Source: Lysobacterales bacterium | GTDB taxonomy: Bacteria > Pseudomonadota > Gammaproteobacteria > Xanthomonadales > Ahniellaceae | DNA: 64,000 nucleotides | Assembly (NCBI GenBank): GCA_016703225.1 | Contig: JADJCM010000002.1 | Span: 682,001-746,000, forward strand | Reading direction: 5' to 3' | Made by a program: the position numbers and the translations under genes | In this document: positions 25,036 to 34,500 of the stretch, piece by piece | Layout: every line of letters begins with the position of its first letter | Position numbering within the stretch: the stretch's first letter is position 1 | The notes under the pieces: model-generated | The model's database searches: none | What the model was told of the DNA's origin: nothing | What the model saw: only the letters and a program-made list of their open reading frames with translations

Positions 25036-25181
25036 GCGTTCTTCCTGCGTTCGACGCGCGCTGCGCGGGCGCCCAGTTCGCGGCGCAGCCGGCGCAGGGC
25101 CAAGCGCGGTGCGACGAAATCCCAGACCAGGAACGCGGCGAATACCGCGTACGAGACGATGATGAAAGGCGTGTGGCTCAT
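25032..25181 (-). CDS. ccmD: Heme exporter protein CcmD
   Basis: A 49-aa single-pass membrane protein: MSHTPFIIVSYAVFAAFLVW, then a basic cytoplasmic helix rich in Arg/Leu (LALRRLRRELG) and tail VERRKNA. This is the usual CcmD size and shape. It stabilises the CcmABC-E release complex. It lies between ccmC and ccmE, overlapping each by 4 bases. Confidence 0.9.
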   Translation of the reverse strand: MSHTPFIIVSYAVFAAFLVWDFVAPRLALRRLRRELGARAARVERRKNA

Positions 25182-25942
25182 GCCAGCGGTCTCCGCGGTC
25201 CGAACAGCGCCGTCTGCGCCCATTCCTTGCCGGCCTCGAACTCCAGCAGTGCCGCGCGCGTGCGCGCCAGCAGCGAGGCACCGAACCAGAACTTGGTTGC
25301 GAAGGCCATCAGGATCAAGGGCCACAGCATCGACGGGTGGATGCTCGACTTGCCGGCGAACAGGTTGATCGAGTTGCCCTGGTGCAGCGTGTTCCACCAG
25401 TTCACCGAGAAGTGGATCACCGGCAGGTTGATCAGCCCGATCAGCGCCAGCAGGCTCGCGGCGCGCGCGCCCTTGCGCTGGTCTTCGATGGCGTTGTACA
25501 GGCCGATCACGCCGAAGTAGAGGAACAGCAGCACCAGTTCAGAGGTCAGGCGTGCATCCCAGACCCAATAGGTGCCCCAGGTCGGGCGACCCCACAGGCT
25601 GCCGGTGACCAGCGTCACCGCGGTGAAGCCGGCGCCGATCGGTGCCGCCGCCATCGCCATCAATTCGGCCACCTTGAAGTGCCAGACCAGCGCGCAGAAT
25701 CCGGCGGCGGCCATGAATCCGTAGATGAACAGCGACATCCACGCCGCCGGGATGTGGATGTACATGATCCGCGCCGACTCGCCCTGCAGGTAGTCGGCGG
25801 GGGCCTTGACCAGCCCGAGGTAGAGCGCGGTCGCGCCCAAGATCACGGCGAGTGCCAGCAGCCAGGGTTCGAAGCGCAGCGCCACCCGATGAAACTTTTC
25901 GGGAGAGCCGAAGCTGTTCAGCCAGATCAGAAAGGGGTTCAT
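25178..25942 (-). CDS. ccmC: Heme export/handling protein CcmC
   Basis: A 254-aa six-TM inner-membrane protein that loads heme on CcmE. The tryptophan signature WGTYWVWDARLTSE is present, and the two axial histidines of the family lie in the IMYIHIPAAW and LPVIHFSVNWW loops. The ATG at 25942 is taken; a TTG 18 bases upstream (25960) would overlap ccmB. The stop overlaps the ccmD start. Confidence 0.94.
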   Translation of the reverse strand: MNPFLIWLNSFGSPEKFHRVALRFEPWLLALAVILGATALYLGLVKAPADYLQGESARIMYIHIPAAWMSLFIYGFMAAAGFCALVWHFKVAELMAMAAAPIGAGFTAVTLVTGSLWGRPTWGTYWVWDARLTSELVLLFLYFGVIGLYNAIEDQRKGARAASLLALIGLINLPVIHFSVNWWNTLHQGNSINLFAGKSSIHPSMLWPLILMAFATKFWFGASLLARTRAALLEFEAGKEWAQTALFGPRRPLA

Positions 25943-25946
25943 GGGA

Positions 25947-26630
25947 TCAGTGGTTTCCAAGGCGTAAGGCGGCGGCGCAAACCAGCGGGCCGAGGCTGAC
26001 CGCGGCCGCGAGGCCGGCGGCGAGCAGCAGCAGCGGTTGCGTGGTCGAGGTGCCGGTGAGGCTGGCCTCGACCGCGCCGGCTCCGAAGATCAGCACCGGC
26101 ACCACCAGTGGCAGCACGATCAGCGACAGCAACATGCCGGCGCGGCGCAGGCCCGCGGTGAGCGCAGCGGCGCAGGCGCCGATGACGCTGATGATCGGGG
26201 TTCCGAGTGCAAGCGAGGTCAACAGCACCGGCAGCGCCCGCGGCGATAGTCCGAGCGCGGTCGCGGCCAGCGGCGTGATCGCGAGCAGGGGCAGCCCGGT
26301 CGCGATCCAGTGCAGCAGGATCTTGGCCCCGGCCAGCACCGCCAGTGGCTGCGCGCTGGTGAGCATCACGTCGAGCGAGCCTTCCTCCAGATCGGCGCGA
26401 AACAGCGCATCCAGAGACAGCAGGCTGGCGAGCAGCACGATCACCCAGATCACGCCGCCGGCGATGCGCGCCAGCTTGGCCGCCTCCGGCCCGAGCGCGA
26501 GCGGGAACAAGGTGATGACGATGGCCGCGAACCAGATCGGGTTCAGCGCGTCGGCGCGGCGCCGCCACAGCGACAGCGCATCGCGGCGGATCACGCCGAA
26601 GAACGCAGAGAGCACGCTGCCCTTACGCAT
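25947..26630 (-). CDS. ccmB: Heme exporter permease CcmB
   Basis: A 227-aa inner-membrane protein with six hydrophobic segments, the permease partner of the CcmA ATPase. The N-terminal helix (FFGVIRRDALSLWRRRADAL) and FRADLEEGSLDVML are characteristic. The start overlaps the ccmA 3' end by 8 bases. CcmAB uses ATP to release holo-CcmE from CcmC. Confidence 0.93.
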   Translation of the reverse strand: MRKGSVLSAFFGVIRRDALSLWRRRADALNPIWFAAIVITLFPLALGPEAAKLARIAGGVIWVIVLLASLLSLDALFRADLEEGSLDVMLTSAQPLAVLAGAKILLHWIATGLPLLAITPLAATALGLSPRALPVLLTSLALGTPIISVIGACAAALTAGLRRAGMLLSLIVLPLVVPVLIFGAGAVEASLTGTSTTQPLLLLAAGLAAAVSLGPLVCAAALRLGNH

Positions 26631-27264
26631 CGGCGAGTTCCAGGCGCATGCGCCGCACGCGCGAAAGTTGCGGTTCGATCAAGCCGTGCGAAGTGATCAG
26701 TGCCGCGCCGCCGCGGGCGATGTGGCCTTCGAGCAGGCGGTCGACCAGGATCTGGCCGTCGCGGTCGAGGTTGGCGTAGGGCTCGTCCAGCAGCCACAGA
26801 TGATTGGCGGTGTGCAGCAGCGCGGCGAGCGCGCAGCGCTTGCGTTGACCGGCAGACAGACGGCGCACCGGCATGTGCTCGAAGCCGGCCAGGCCGACGC
26901 TGTGCAACGCCGCTATCGCTGCGATGCCGGGTCGAACCCCGTACAGGCAGGCGAAAAAGTCGAGTTGTTCGAGCGGCGAAAGATCGGCGCGCAGGCCGGT
27001 GGCGTGACTGAGGAAACCGACCGGTGCCAGCAGTTCTTCGGACGCGATGCCGGCGCGCAGGATGCAACCTTCGCTCGGTGCGAGCAGGCCCGCGAGTACG
27101 CGCAACAACGTGGTCTTGCCGCTGCCGTTGCCGCCTTCGACCAACAGCACTTCGCCGGCGCGCAACTCAAGGTCGAGCGGGCCGAAGATCGGTTCTCCCT
27201 GGCGCACGACGGCCAGGCCGCGCGCTGCCAGCAGCGGCACGGAATCATCGGGGGAATCGGACAT
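26623..27264 (-). CDS. ccmA: Heme exporter ATP-binding protein CcmA
   Basis: A 213-aa ABC ATPase, first gene of the ccm operon. Walker A is GGNGSGKTT (residues 44-52), the signature RLSAGQRKRCALAALL, Walker B LWLLDEPYANLD, and the switch His in LITSHG. The ATG at 27264 (MSDSPDDSVPLL) is preferred; the open frame runs far upstream, but those residues are a shadow of the DUF3293 gene. That gene ends 23 bases upstream in the same direction, so it may share the promoter of the operon. Confidence 0.93.
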   Translation of the reverse strand: MSDSPDDSVPLLAARGLAVVRQGEPIFGPLDLELRAGEVLLVEGGNGSGKTTLLRVLAGLLAPSEGCILRAGIASEELLAPVGFLSHATGLRADLSPLEQLDFFACLYGVRPGIAAIAALHSVGLAGFEHMPVRRLSAGQRKRCALAALLHTANHLWLLDEPYANLDRDGQILVDRLLEGHIARGGAALITSHGLIEPQLSRVRRMRLELADA

Positions 27265-27287
27265 GGTCGGTCGGGAAAAGTGGACCG

Positions 27288-27748
27288 CTATGCTACCCAT
27301 TCGACGTTCGCAGCGTCCATGTCGGCGCAGTGAAATCGCTCGTTCCAGAAGGCCCGGTAGCAACGCAAGCGCGCTGGCTGTCCCGGATGCAGCGCGACCG
27401 TGGCCAGTTGCCGGAATCGGTGTGCGAGTTGGTCGACCAGGGCGTCCGGCACCGAGTGCAGCACGATGCAGGGTTCCTGCCAGGGCCTGGTTGGCCGGGC
27501 GCCGTGGCCGGCGCGCGCGCGAAGCCCGCTTCGCCGTGCCATCCGGCCGCGGCGACCGCCCCCAGCAACAGCCGTTGTGCGGCCAGGTTGCTGGCGTCCG
27601 GACAGATCGCACCCAGCGGGTTGTATGCGGTGATCCAGTGCCGCGAACCAGCGGACGCGCAGCGTTCACCGATGTGAATCAACGCCGGAGTGCCGCTTTC
27701 GCAGCCATACTCGGCGCACAGGAATTGGTCGAGGAGATCGCGTTCCAT
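27288..27748 (-). pseudogene. DUF3293 family gene with a 2-base frameshift in a GC tract
   Basis: Two overlapping frames together make one DUF3293-like protein. The first, from ATG 27748 (MERDLLDQFLCAEYGCES...), contains the family motif SRHWITAYNPLGAICPD and N-rich helix SNLAAQRLLLGAV, and ends in GWHGEAGFARA. The second continues GHGARPTRPWQEPCIVLHS, then LAHRFRQLATVALHPG and RLRCYRAFW to a stop at 27288. The frame switch falls in the tract GCGCGCGCGCG at 27511-27521. Removing one CG pair gives a continuous 152-aa protein, the usual family size. DUF3293 has no established function. It lies upstream of ccmA on the same strand and divergent from the subtilisin gene. Confidence 0.75.
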
Positions 27749-27821
27749 TCGGGTACAGGTGCAGGGTGTAGGAAGATTTGCGATGATCGCCGGCTCGCGA
27801 TCGTAAAGAAAGGTATCCATC

Positions 27822-30800
27822 ATGAATCACGCACGTCTCGGCGCAGTGCTCTGCGCTTCGCTCGCTCTGTTCGGTGCGGCCCATGCCGCAGATACGCGCA
27901 AGGTTTACCTGGTTTCGCTGGCGGAGCCAGCGGCGACCGTGTTCGAGCGGGCCGACCAACTCGGCAACGCCAAGCGTGCACACGATCTGGAGCCGACCGC
28001 GATCAGCGTCACCGGCCAGCGTCGCTTCGACGCCAAGGCCGCGCCGGTACAGCGCTATGTCGGTTATCTGCGCGAGCGCCAGGACCAGGTGCTCGCGCTC
28101 GGCGCGAAGCAGTTCGGGCGCGCATTGACGCCGACCCACCGCTACGACCTTGTCGCCAACGGCTTTGCCATCGAACTCACCGCTGCCGAGGCCAAAGCGC
28201 TGGCGCTGGTCGAGGGCGTGGCGCGGGTGCGGCCCGACTTCGAGCGACGCATGCTGACCGACGCCGGTCCGCAGTGGATCGGCGCCGAGCCGATCTGGAA
28301 TGGGACGGTGCTCGGTTCGACCATCCATACCCGCGGCGAGGGTGTGGTTGTCGGCGTCGTCGACAGCGGCGTCAACACCACCCATCCCTCGTTCCAGGAC
28401 CTGTCCAGCGATGGCTTCAACCACAGCAATCCGCGTGGTCAGCGATACGGCGTCTGCAACAACGCCGGAGAGACCCGTTGCAGCGACAAGCTGATCGGCC
28501 TCTACGACTACATCAACGAGACCTGCACCGGACAGACCACCACGCCCAAGGGCAATGACTGCATGGGTCACGGCACACATGTGGCCAGCACCGTGCTCGG
28601 CAATCCGTTCACGGTGACGCAGAGCGGCAATACCACTTCGGTGCAGATCACGCCCTCGGGTGTCGCGCCGCGCGCCAACCTGGTCATGTACAAGGCCTGC
28701 AACAAGGACAACAGCTGCGTCGGTTCGGCGCTGGTGGCGGCGCTGAACCAGGCGGTGGCCGATGCCGTCGACGTGATCAATTATTCGATCGGCGGCGGCG
28801 AACGCGATCCCTGGTCCGGGGTTCGCGGAGGCGGCATTGATGACGGCAGCGCCTTCCTGAATGCGCGCGCGGCCGGCATCGTGGGCGTGGTCGCAGCCGG
28901 CAACGAGGGCCCAGGCGTCAGCACGGTCGGTGCGCCCGGCAACGCACCCTGGGTGATCACTGCGGCCAACGCCAACTCCGGCCGCTATTTCGGCAATACC
29001 GTGACCGGCATCAGCGGTACCGGTATCGCCGCGCCGTTCGATCTGGTGGGCGTCGGCTTCACTGGCGCAGCGGCCAGCGCCCAGATCGTGCACGCCAAGG
29101 ATTACGGCAACGCGTTGTGCGGCACCGGCAACTCGACATCGAACACATCGACTTGCAACAGCAGCATGAGCAATCCGTTCGCCCCGGCACCTTCACCGGC
29201 AAGATCGTGATCTGCAATCGCGGCGAATACGCGCGCGTCGAGAAGGGCTGCAACGTCAAGCTCGCCGGCGCGCTCGGCATGATCCTGGTGAACCTGCCCG
29301 GCGGCGACAGCAATCTGGTCTCGGACAACCACTTCCTGCCGGCGGTGCAACTCGACGCTGCCGCCGGCACTACATTGCGCGATGCGGTCGAGGCCGCGCG
29401 GCTCGCGAGCGGCAGCGTCAGCGGCGCGATCGCCGGTGTGCAGCGGCGCATGGATGGCCGTGGCGATGTGCTCAACTCGTCCAGCAGCCGCGGGCCGGTC
29501 GCCACCTATTCCGGCGTGCTCAAGCCGAACGTGGCCGCGCCGGGCACCGCGATCGTCGCTGCTGCCTACAACTCGAGTGGCACCGCCACCATGACCGGCA
29601 CCTCGATGGCGACGCCACACGTGGCCGGCGCCGCTGCTCTCTTGCTCGCCGGAAACCCGAGCTGGACCGCGGCGCAGGTGGAATCGGCGCTGCTGACCAC
29701 GGCGGCCAATCGCGTCGTGCTCGATGACGGCGTCACCCCGGCGCTCCATGTTGAGGGCGGCGCAGGGCGTGTCTCGCTCGCCGACGCCGCGCGAGCCGGC
29801 CTGCATTTCGCGGTCTCGCGCGCGGAGTTCGTTGCCGCCGATCCGGCGCTGAGCGGCAGCCCGAAATCCCTGAACCTGCCCTTCGTGCACGACGGCAACT
29901 GCTTCGAGCAGTGCAGCTTCAACCGCACCGCTACCGCCAACATCGCCGGTAGCTGGCGCGTCGAGACCACGCTGCCGAGCGGCGCCACTGCGGTCATTTC
30001 CCCGACCACGTTCACGCTCGCTGCCGGTGCCAGCCAGGCACTCAACATTGCGCTCAACGTGAACAACGCAGCCCTGGTCGGCAGCTGGGTGGATGGCCAG
30101 ATCCGGCTGATCCCGAGTGACCCGAACGTCGCCACCACCACTTTGCCGATCTCGCTGTTCGCCGATTCCGGCAACATGCCCTCGAGCATCGCCATCGAAA
30201 CCAGTTCCGAGCGTGGTTTCCGCGACATCGATCTCTCCGGGCTGGTGGCATTGCCCGATCTCAGCATCGAGAACTCGACGCTGGTCGCCGCGCAGCGATT
30301 CGATCGCGCCATCGCTGTCGATTCCACCGAGGATGATGTCTACGACAATTCCGGTGGCACCTTCGCCACCTTGGTCGGCCCGACCAGCGCCGGGCTGGGT
30401 GTCGATGGCGTGCTGTTCGCGCGCACTGCTGCCGGCACGTCTGGCGACATCGACCTGTTCGTCGGCATCGATGCGGACGGCGACGGACTGGCCGATGAGG
30501 ACGAGGAGTTGTGCCGCTCGGCAACCTCCGGCAATGAGGAGTCGTGCCAGGTGGACACCTGGTTCAGTTCCAGCGACCAGCGCTACTGGGTGCTGGTGCA
30601 GCGCTACTCGGGCACCGCTTCGGCGTCAATCGAGATCGAGACGGCGCACATTCCGACCGTCAACAGTGGCGACTCCAGTCTGAGCATGACCGGGCCGCGC
30701 GTGCTCGAGCGGTTGGCAGCGTTCAAGACCCGCGTCGCCTGGAATGCACCGTGGCTGGATGTCGGCCAGACCGCCTATGCGATCGGCCGCTTCGGCGCGA

Positions 30801-31963
30801 CGCAGGCGCGCACCTCCGGCGTCGGCGAAGTGCTGGTGTCGATCAAGCGCACCGGTGCTGCAACGCCGGAGCCGATCGTGCTGAACGGCCTCGGCGACAG
30901 CGAGCGCATCACGCTGGCCGGCAACTCGGCGCATGAGCGCATCGTGATCGATGTGCCGCCGAATGCCACGGGTCTGCATGTAACCACCAGCGGCAGCGGC
31001 GAGATCGACCTGTACGTCGCCAAGGCGACCGAACCGCTGTCGCCGCCGACCTTTGCCGCGGCCCCTGCGCGCGGGCTGGCACAGGGCACCTCCATGCACT
31101 CCGGTGCGACCGAAGCAGTGGACATGCTGGCACCGACATTGACGCCGGGACGCTGGTACGTGACGCCGGTGAACAGCGGGACGACCGCGGCGACGTTCAC
31201 GCTCACTGCCGATCTGGACTTTGCCGCCGGCAGCGTGCGTCCGGCGATGCAGTCCTACTACAACCCGAATCGATCCGGTCACGGCATGTTCCTGTCGCAG
31301 GTGGGCAACATCTGGGCCTTGGTCTGGTACACCTACCTGCAGGACGGCACGCCGGTCTGGTACTACGCCGGTGGCAACGCGCCGACCGGCGACGAGGGCG
31401 TCTGGCGCGTGCCGCTGACCCGCTACACATGGAATGGCACGCCGGACTCCAGCGCGGTCGGCGAGGTGATCCTGACGTTCAACACCGCGACCAGCTTCAC
31501 CTTCTCGTGGATGCTCGACGGCCAGTACGGTAGCGAGCCGTTCCAGATCCTGGCGCCCTTGACTTGTCCGACCGTGGGGGGCTCTCCGGCGCAATACAGC
31601 GGCGCCTGGTACCAACCCGGCGACGGCGGCTGGGGCTTCAGCGTCACCGCGGTTTCGGTGGCCGATGCCGAAGCAGCGTACCTGTTCGATGCAGTGGGCA
31701 ATCCGCGCTGGTTGCTCGGCGCGACCACGGTGCCGGGCGCGAACGTCACCCTCCCGTTGTTGCAGTACAGCGGCTTCTGCCCAACCTGCAGCCGCACCGG
31801 TAACCCGGCGACACAGCAGGTTGGCAGCATGACCCGCCGCTACAGCAACAACGGCAACGGCAGCCTCGACATCAACATCGACTACGCCGACCCGGTGCCC
31901 GGCACTTGGATCCGCACCGCATCCACCCAGGCCAAGATCACCCCGGACATGGCTTGCCAGTAG
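27822..31963 (+). pseudogene. Very large secreted S8 (subtilisin-like) serine peptidase, frame broken near 29186
   Basis: The 5' frame (27822-29210) gives a signal peptide (ALFGAAHA), a prodomain region, and catalytic Asp181 in VVDSGVNTTHPS and His250 in GHGTHVAS. The 3' frame (open to 31963) continues in the PA-like insert (GTFTGKIVICNRGEYARVEK) and carries the catalytic Ser (codon 29603-29605) in GTSMATPHVAG. The switch lies at about 29180-29190, where one extra G in CCCCGGCACC would join SNPFAP to GTFTGK and yield a protein of about 1380 aa. After the protease domain come a beta-rich/PPC-like region (DLFVGIDADGDGLADEDEEL) and two C-terminal modules (about 31246-31560 and 31585-31960), each with YxxxxxGHG or GAWYQPGDGGWGF and DxxGxPxW patterns. 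Without correction the product lacks the Ser. It may be a true inactivation or an assembly error. Confidence 0.85.
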
Positions 31964-32034
31964 GAGCGCCGGCAACGGCGCGATCTCTTCCGGCAACCGC
32001 CTGGCGTATCGTGAGCGCCGGCAACGGCGCGATC
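31964..32034. repeat. Two direct copies of a GAGCGCCGGCAACGGCGCGAT element
   Basis: The copies lie at 31964-31985 and 32013-32034, identical over 22 bases, each with inverted GCGCCG/CGGCGC arms. The first follows directly on the subtilisin TAG stop codon, so the element (consensus start TGTAGGAGCG elsewhere) probably supplied that stop. They fill the 92-base space between the convergent stops of the subtilisin gene and kmo. A related unit is at 40475-40500. Confidence 0.85.
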
Positions 32035-32055
32035 CAATCCGCCACCACCGCTGCG

Positions 32056-33402
32056 TCATGGCAGCGGCGTGAGTTCGGATTCGATACGTTGCTCGGCGCG
32101 GGCGTAATCGACGGTATCGAGGTCGCTGGCGTCGCCGAGCAGGTCGTCCATGATCTGCTGCTGCACGCGACCGCGACGCTGCGCCTCGGCGTAGCCGATG
32201 CGGCGGAACATGATCATCGAGTAGCGCGGCACGAAGCGTTCCGGATGCAGGCCGGCGAGGCTGCGCTCCAACTGCTTGCGCAGCACGAAACGATCGGAGA
32301 TGACGGTATCGCGCATCTCGATGTAGTTCTCCATCGACATTTCGGCAATGGCATCGGTGTTCGGCTTGCGACGCGTGGCGAAATCCTCGAATGCCGACTC
32401 GGGATCGTCATGCTCGGCCAACAGGCGATCGAGTTCGAGACAATCCTCGAACGCGCAGTTCATGCCCTGGCCCTGGAACGGGACGATCGCGTGCGCGGCG
32501 TCGCCGATCAGCAGCGCGCGGCCATCCAGATGCCAACGATCCAGATGCAGCGTGGCCAACGGGCCGACCGGATTGCGTTCGAACTCGGCGCTCAAGTCCG
32601 GCAGCAATGGCAACGCGTCCGCGAAGCGGGTCGCGAAAAAATCGCGTACCGCCGCCGCGCCCTCGAGACTGGCGAAGCTCGGGTGGCCCTGCTTGGCGAG
32701 AAACAGCGTGGCGGTGAAACTGCCATCGATATTGGGCAACGCGATCAGCATGCAAGCCTGTCGCGGCCATAGGTGCAACGCATTGGCTTCGATGCGGAAA
32801 CCGCCGTCCGGGGCGGACGGCATGCGCAGTTCCTTGTAGCCATGCGCCATCCAGTCGATGCGCTCGCCGAGGTCGGAGACACGCTGCATCGACGTGCGTA
32901 GCGTCGATCCGCTGCCATCGGCCCCGATCACGATTTCGAAGCCGGTACACCGCGCTTGGGTGTCGTCGCCGGCGAAACGCAGCTCGCGTCGCACGAAGTC
33001 AACCGACTCCAGCACACAGCTGAAATGGAAGACCGCGCCGGCGGCCTCGGCGGCCTGGATCAGGCAGGTATTGAGACGGCCGCGATTGACCGCCCACAGC
33101 ACTTCGCTGTCGTCCCGGCCATAGCGGAAGCAGCGCTGCTCGCCATCGACTCCGTGCACCATGCGGCCGCGCATCATCACCGCCAGATCGAGCACCTCGC
33201 GCTCGAGGCCCGCGCTGCGCAGATCATGCAGGCCACGTTCGGCCAGGCCCATGTTGATCGAGCGGCCGCCGAGATAGCCGACCCTGCGAGGGTCCGGACG
33301 CCGTTCGAAAACGCGCACCCGTTCGCCGCGTTGTGCGAGCTTCAGCGCCAACAGGCTGCCGGCCAGGCCGGCACCAATGACGGTGTGCTCGCGTTTCGAC
33401 AT
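32056..33402 (-). CDS. kmo: Kynurenine 3-monooxygenase (FAD-dependent)
   Basis: A 448-aa flavoprotein hydroxylase. It begins MSKREHTVIGAGLAGSLLAL with the Rossmann GAGLAG at residues 10-15. The family-specific LGGRSINMGLAERG segment and the second FAD motif GDAAHAIVPFQGQGMNCAFED are present, with a helical C-terminal region as in KMO. It hydroxylates L-kynurenine to 3-hydroxykynurenine with NADPH and O2, in tryptophan breakdown or NAD synthesis. The ATG at 33402 is preferred; the frame remains open for another 3.8 kb upstream only because of GC bias opposite apaH and rapA. No other kynurenine-pathway gene is in the window. Confidence 0.9.
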   Translation of the reverse strand: MSKREHTVIGAGLAGSLLALKLAQRGERVRVFERRPDPRRVGYLGGRSINMGLAERGLHDLRSAGLEREVLDLAVMMRGRMVHGVDGEQRCFRYGRDDSEVLWAVNRGRLNTCLIQAAEAAGAVFHFSCVLESVDFVRRELRFAGDDTQARCTGFEIVIGADGSGSTLRTSMQRVSDLGERIDWMAHGYKELRMPSAPDGGFRIEANALHLWPRQACMLIALPNIDGSFTATLFLAKQGHPSFASLEGAAAVRDFFATRFADALPLLPDLSAEFERNPVGPLATLHLDRWHLDGRALLIGDAAHAIVPFQGQGMNCAFEDCLELDRLLAEHDDPESAFEDFATRRKPNTDAIAEMSMENYIEMRDTVISDRFVLRKQLERSLAGLHPERFVPRYSMIMFRRIGYAEAQRRGRVQQQIMDDLLGDASDLDTVDYARAEQRIESELTPLP

Positions 33403-33552
33403 GGACGCTTCCACGAGAGGGGACCGATCTTCACCTGCCGCGCGCTGCCTCGGCAAGGTCATTGATCGGCGTTGCCAAGCTAGGGACAATGCCGTGATGA
33501 GGATGTCAACTTCCGGTCCAACGCGCATCATCCGGCCGCGCCGTTCGTACTG

Positions 33553-34401
33553 ATGGCCACCTACGCCATCGGTGATGTGCAGGGCTGTCACGACGCATTG
33601 CGGCGCCTGCTCGATCACATTCGTTTTGATCCTTCCCGCGATCGCCTGTGGTTCTGCGGCGATCTGGTCAATCGTGGCGGCCAGTCGCTGGAGGTGCTGC
33701 GGTTGGTGCGCTCGCTGGATGCGCAGTCGGTGGTCGTGCTTGGCAACCATGATCTGAGCCTGCTGGCGGTGGCTGAACGTAAGGAAGTCGAACAGCGTCG
33801 CGCCAACGTCGATCTGGCACGTGTGCTGATGGCCGCCGACCGCGAGGATCTGCTCGTCTGGCTGCGCCATCGGCCGCTGCTGCATGTCGACCGCGAGATC
33901 GGTTTCGCCATGGTGCACGCCGGCCTGGCGCCGCGCTGGACGCTGAATATCGCCATGGCGCGCGCCGCCGAGGTCGAACGCAAGCTGCGGGGCGAGGACT
34001 ACCGCAAGCTGCTCAAGAGCATGTTCGGCGACCGGCCGGCACTGTGGTCGAAGAACCTCGCCGGCATCGATCGGCTGCGCGCAATCATCAATGTGATGAC
34101 GCGCATGCGTTTCTGCGACGTGCGCGGTCGCATGGAGTTCGCTGCCAAGGGCGCGCCCGGCACCCAGGCGCCGGGGCTGTATCCCTGGTTCGAGGTGCCC
34201 GGGCACAGCCTGCGTGACCTGCCCATCATCTGCGGGCACTGGTCGACGCTCGGTCTGTTCCAGGGACTTGGCATCCACGCCATCGATACCGGCGCGGTCT
34301 GGGGCGGCAAATTGACAGCGCTGGAGCTCGGCCCGGAGCCGCGGGTGCATGCGGTGCAGTGTGAGGCGCTGCCGGGAACGCGCGGGCGCAACCCGGATTG
34401 A
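33553..34401 (+). CDS. apaH: Symmetrical bis(5'-nucleosyl)-tetraphosphatase ApaH
   Basis: A 282-aa metallophosphatase that splits Ap4A into two ADP. Family motifs are in order: AIGDVQGCHD, FCGDLVNRGG, VVLGNHDLSL and a late GHWSTLGLFQG. The C-terminus (GAVWGGKLTALELGPEPRVHAV) is typical. The length matches E. coli ApaH. The ATG at 33553 is used. It is followed 99 bases later by rapA; in enterobacteria rapA also lies near apaH, though not always adjacent. Confidence 0.94.
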   Translation: MATYAIGDVQGCHDALRRLLDHIRFDPSRDRLWFCGDLVNRGGQSLEVLRLVRSLDAQSVVVLGNHDLSLLAVAERKEVEQRRANVDLARVLMAADREDLLVWLRHRPLLHVDREIGFAMVHAGLAPRWTLNIAMARAAEVERKLRGEDYRKLLKSMFGDRPALWSKNLAGIDRLRAIINVMTRMRFCDVRGRMEFAAKGAPGTQAPGLYPWFEVPGHSLRDLPIICGHWSTLGLFQGLGIHAIDTGAVWGGKLTALELGPEPRVHAVQCEALPGTRGRNPD

Positions 34402-34500
34402 TCGGGTGACGAATCGTGCCGCTGCTTCGGCAGCGTGTCGGCAAGTGCGCGCGCGGCGATGGCATCGGTCATAATCCGCTTCCGCCACGTCCTGTCCCCC

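Noticed and set aside
24589..25281. Longer start for ccmE (and similarly for ccmA, ccmD, ccmH and ccmI)
   Set aside because: The extra N-terminal residues are encoded by the neighbouring ccm gene in another frame. The shorter starts match family N-termini and give the ATGA/TGATG overlaps seen along the operon.
29170..29200. Programmed ribosomal frameshift in the subtilisin gene
   Set aside because: No canonical slippery heptamer, downstream pseudoknot or known precedent in S8 peptidases was seen; a simple base loss explains the switch.
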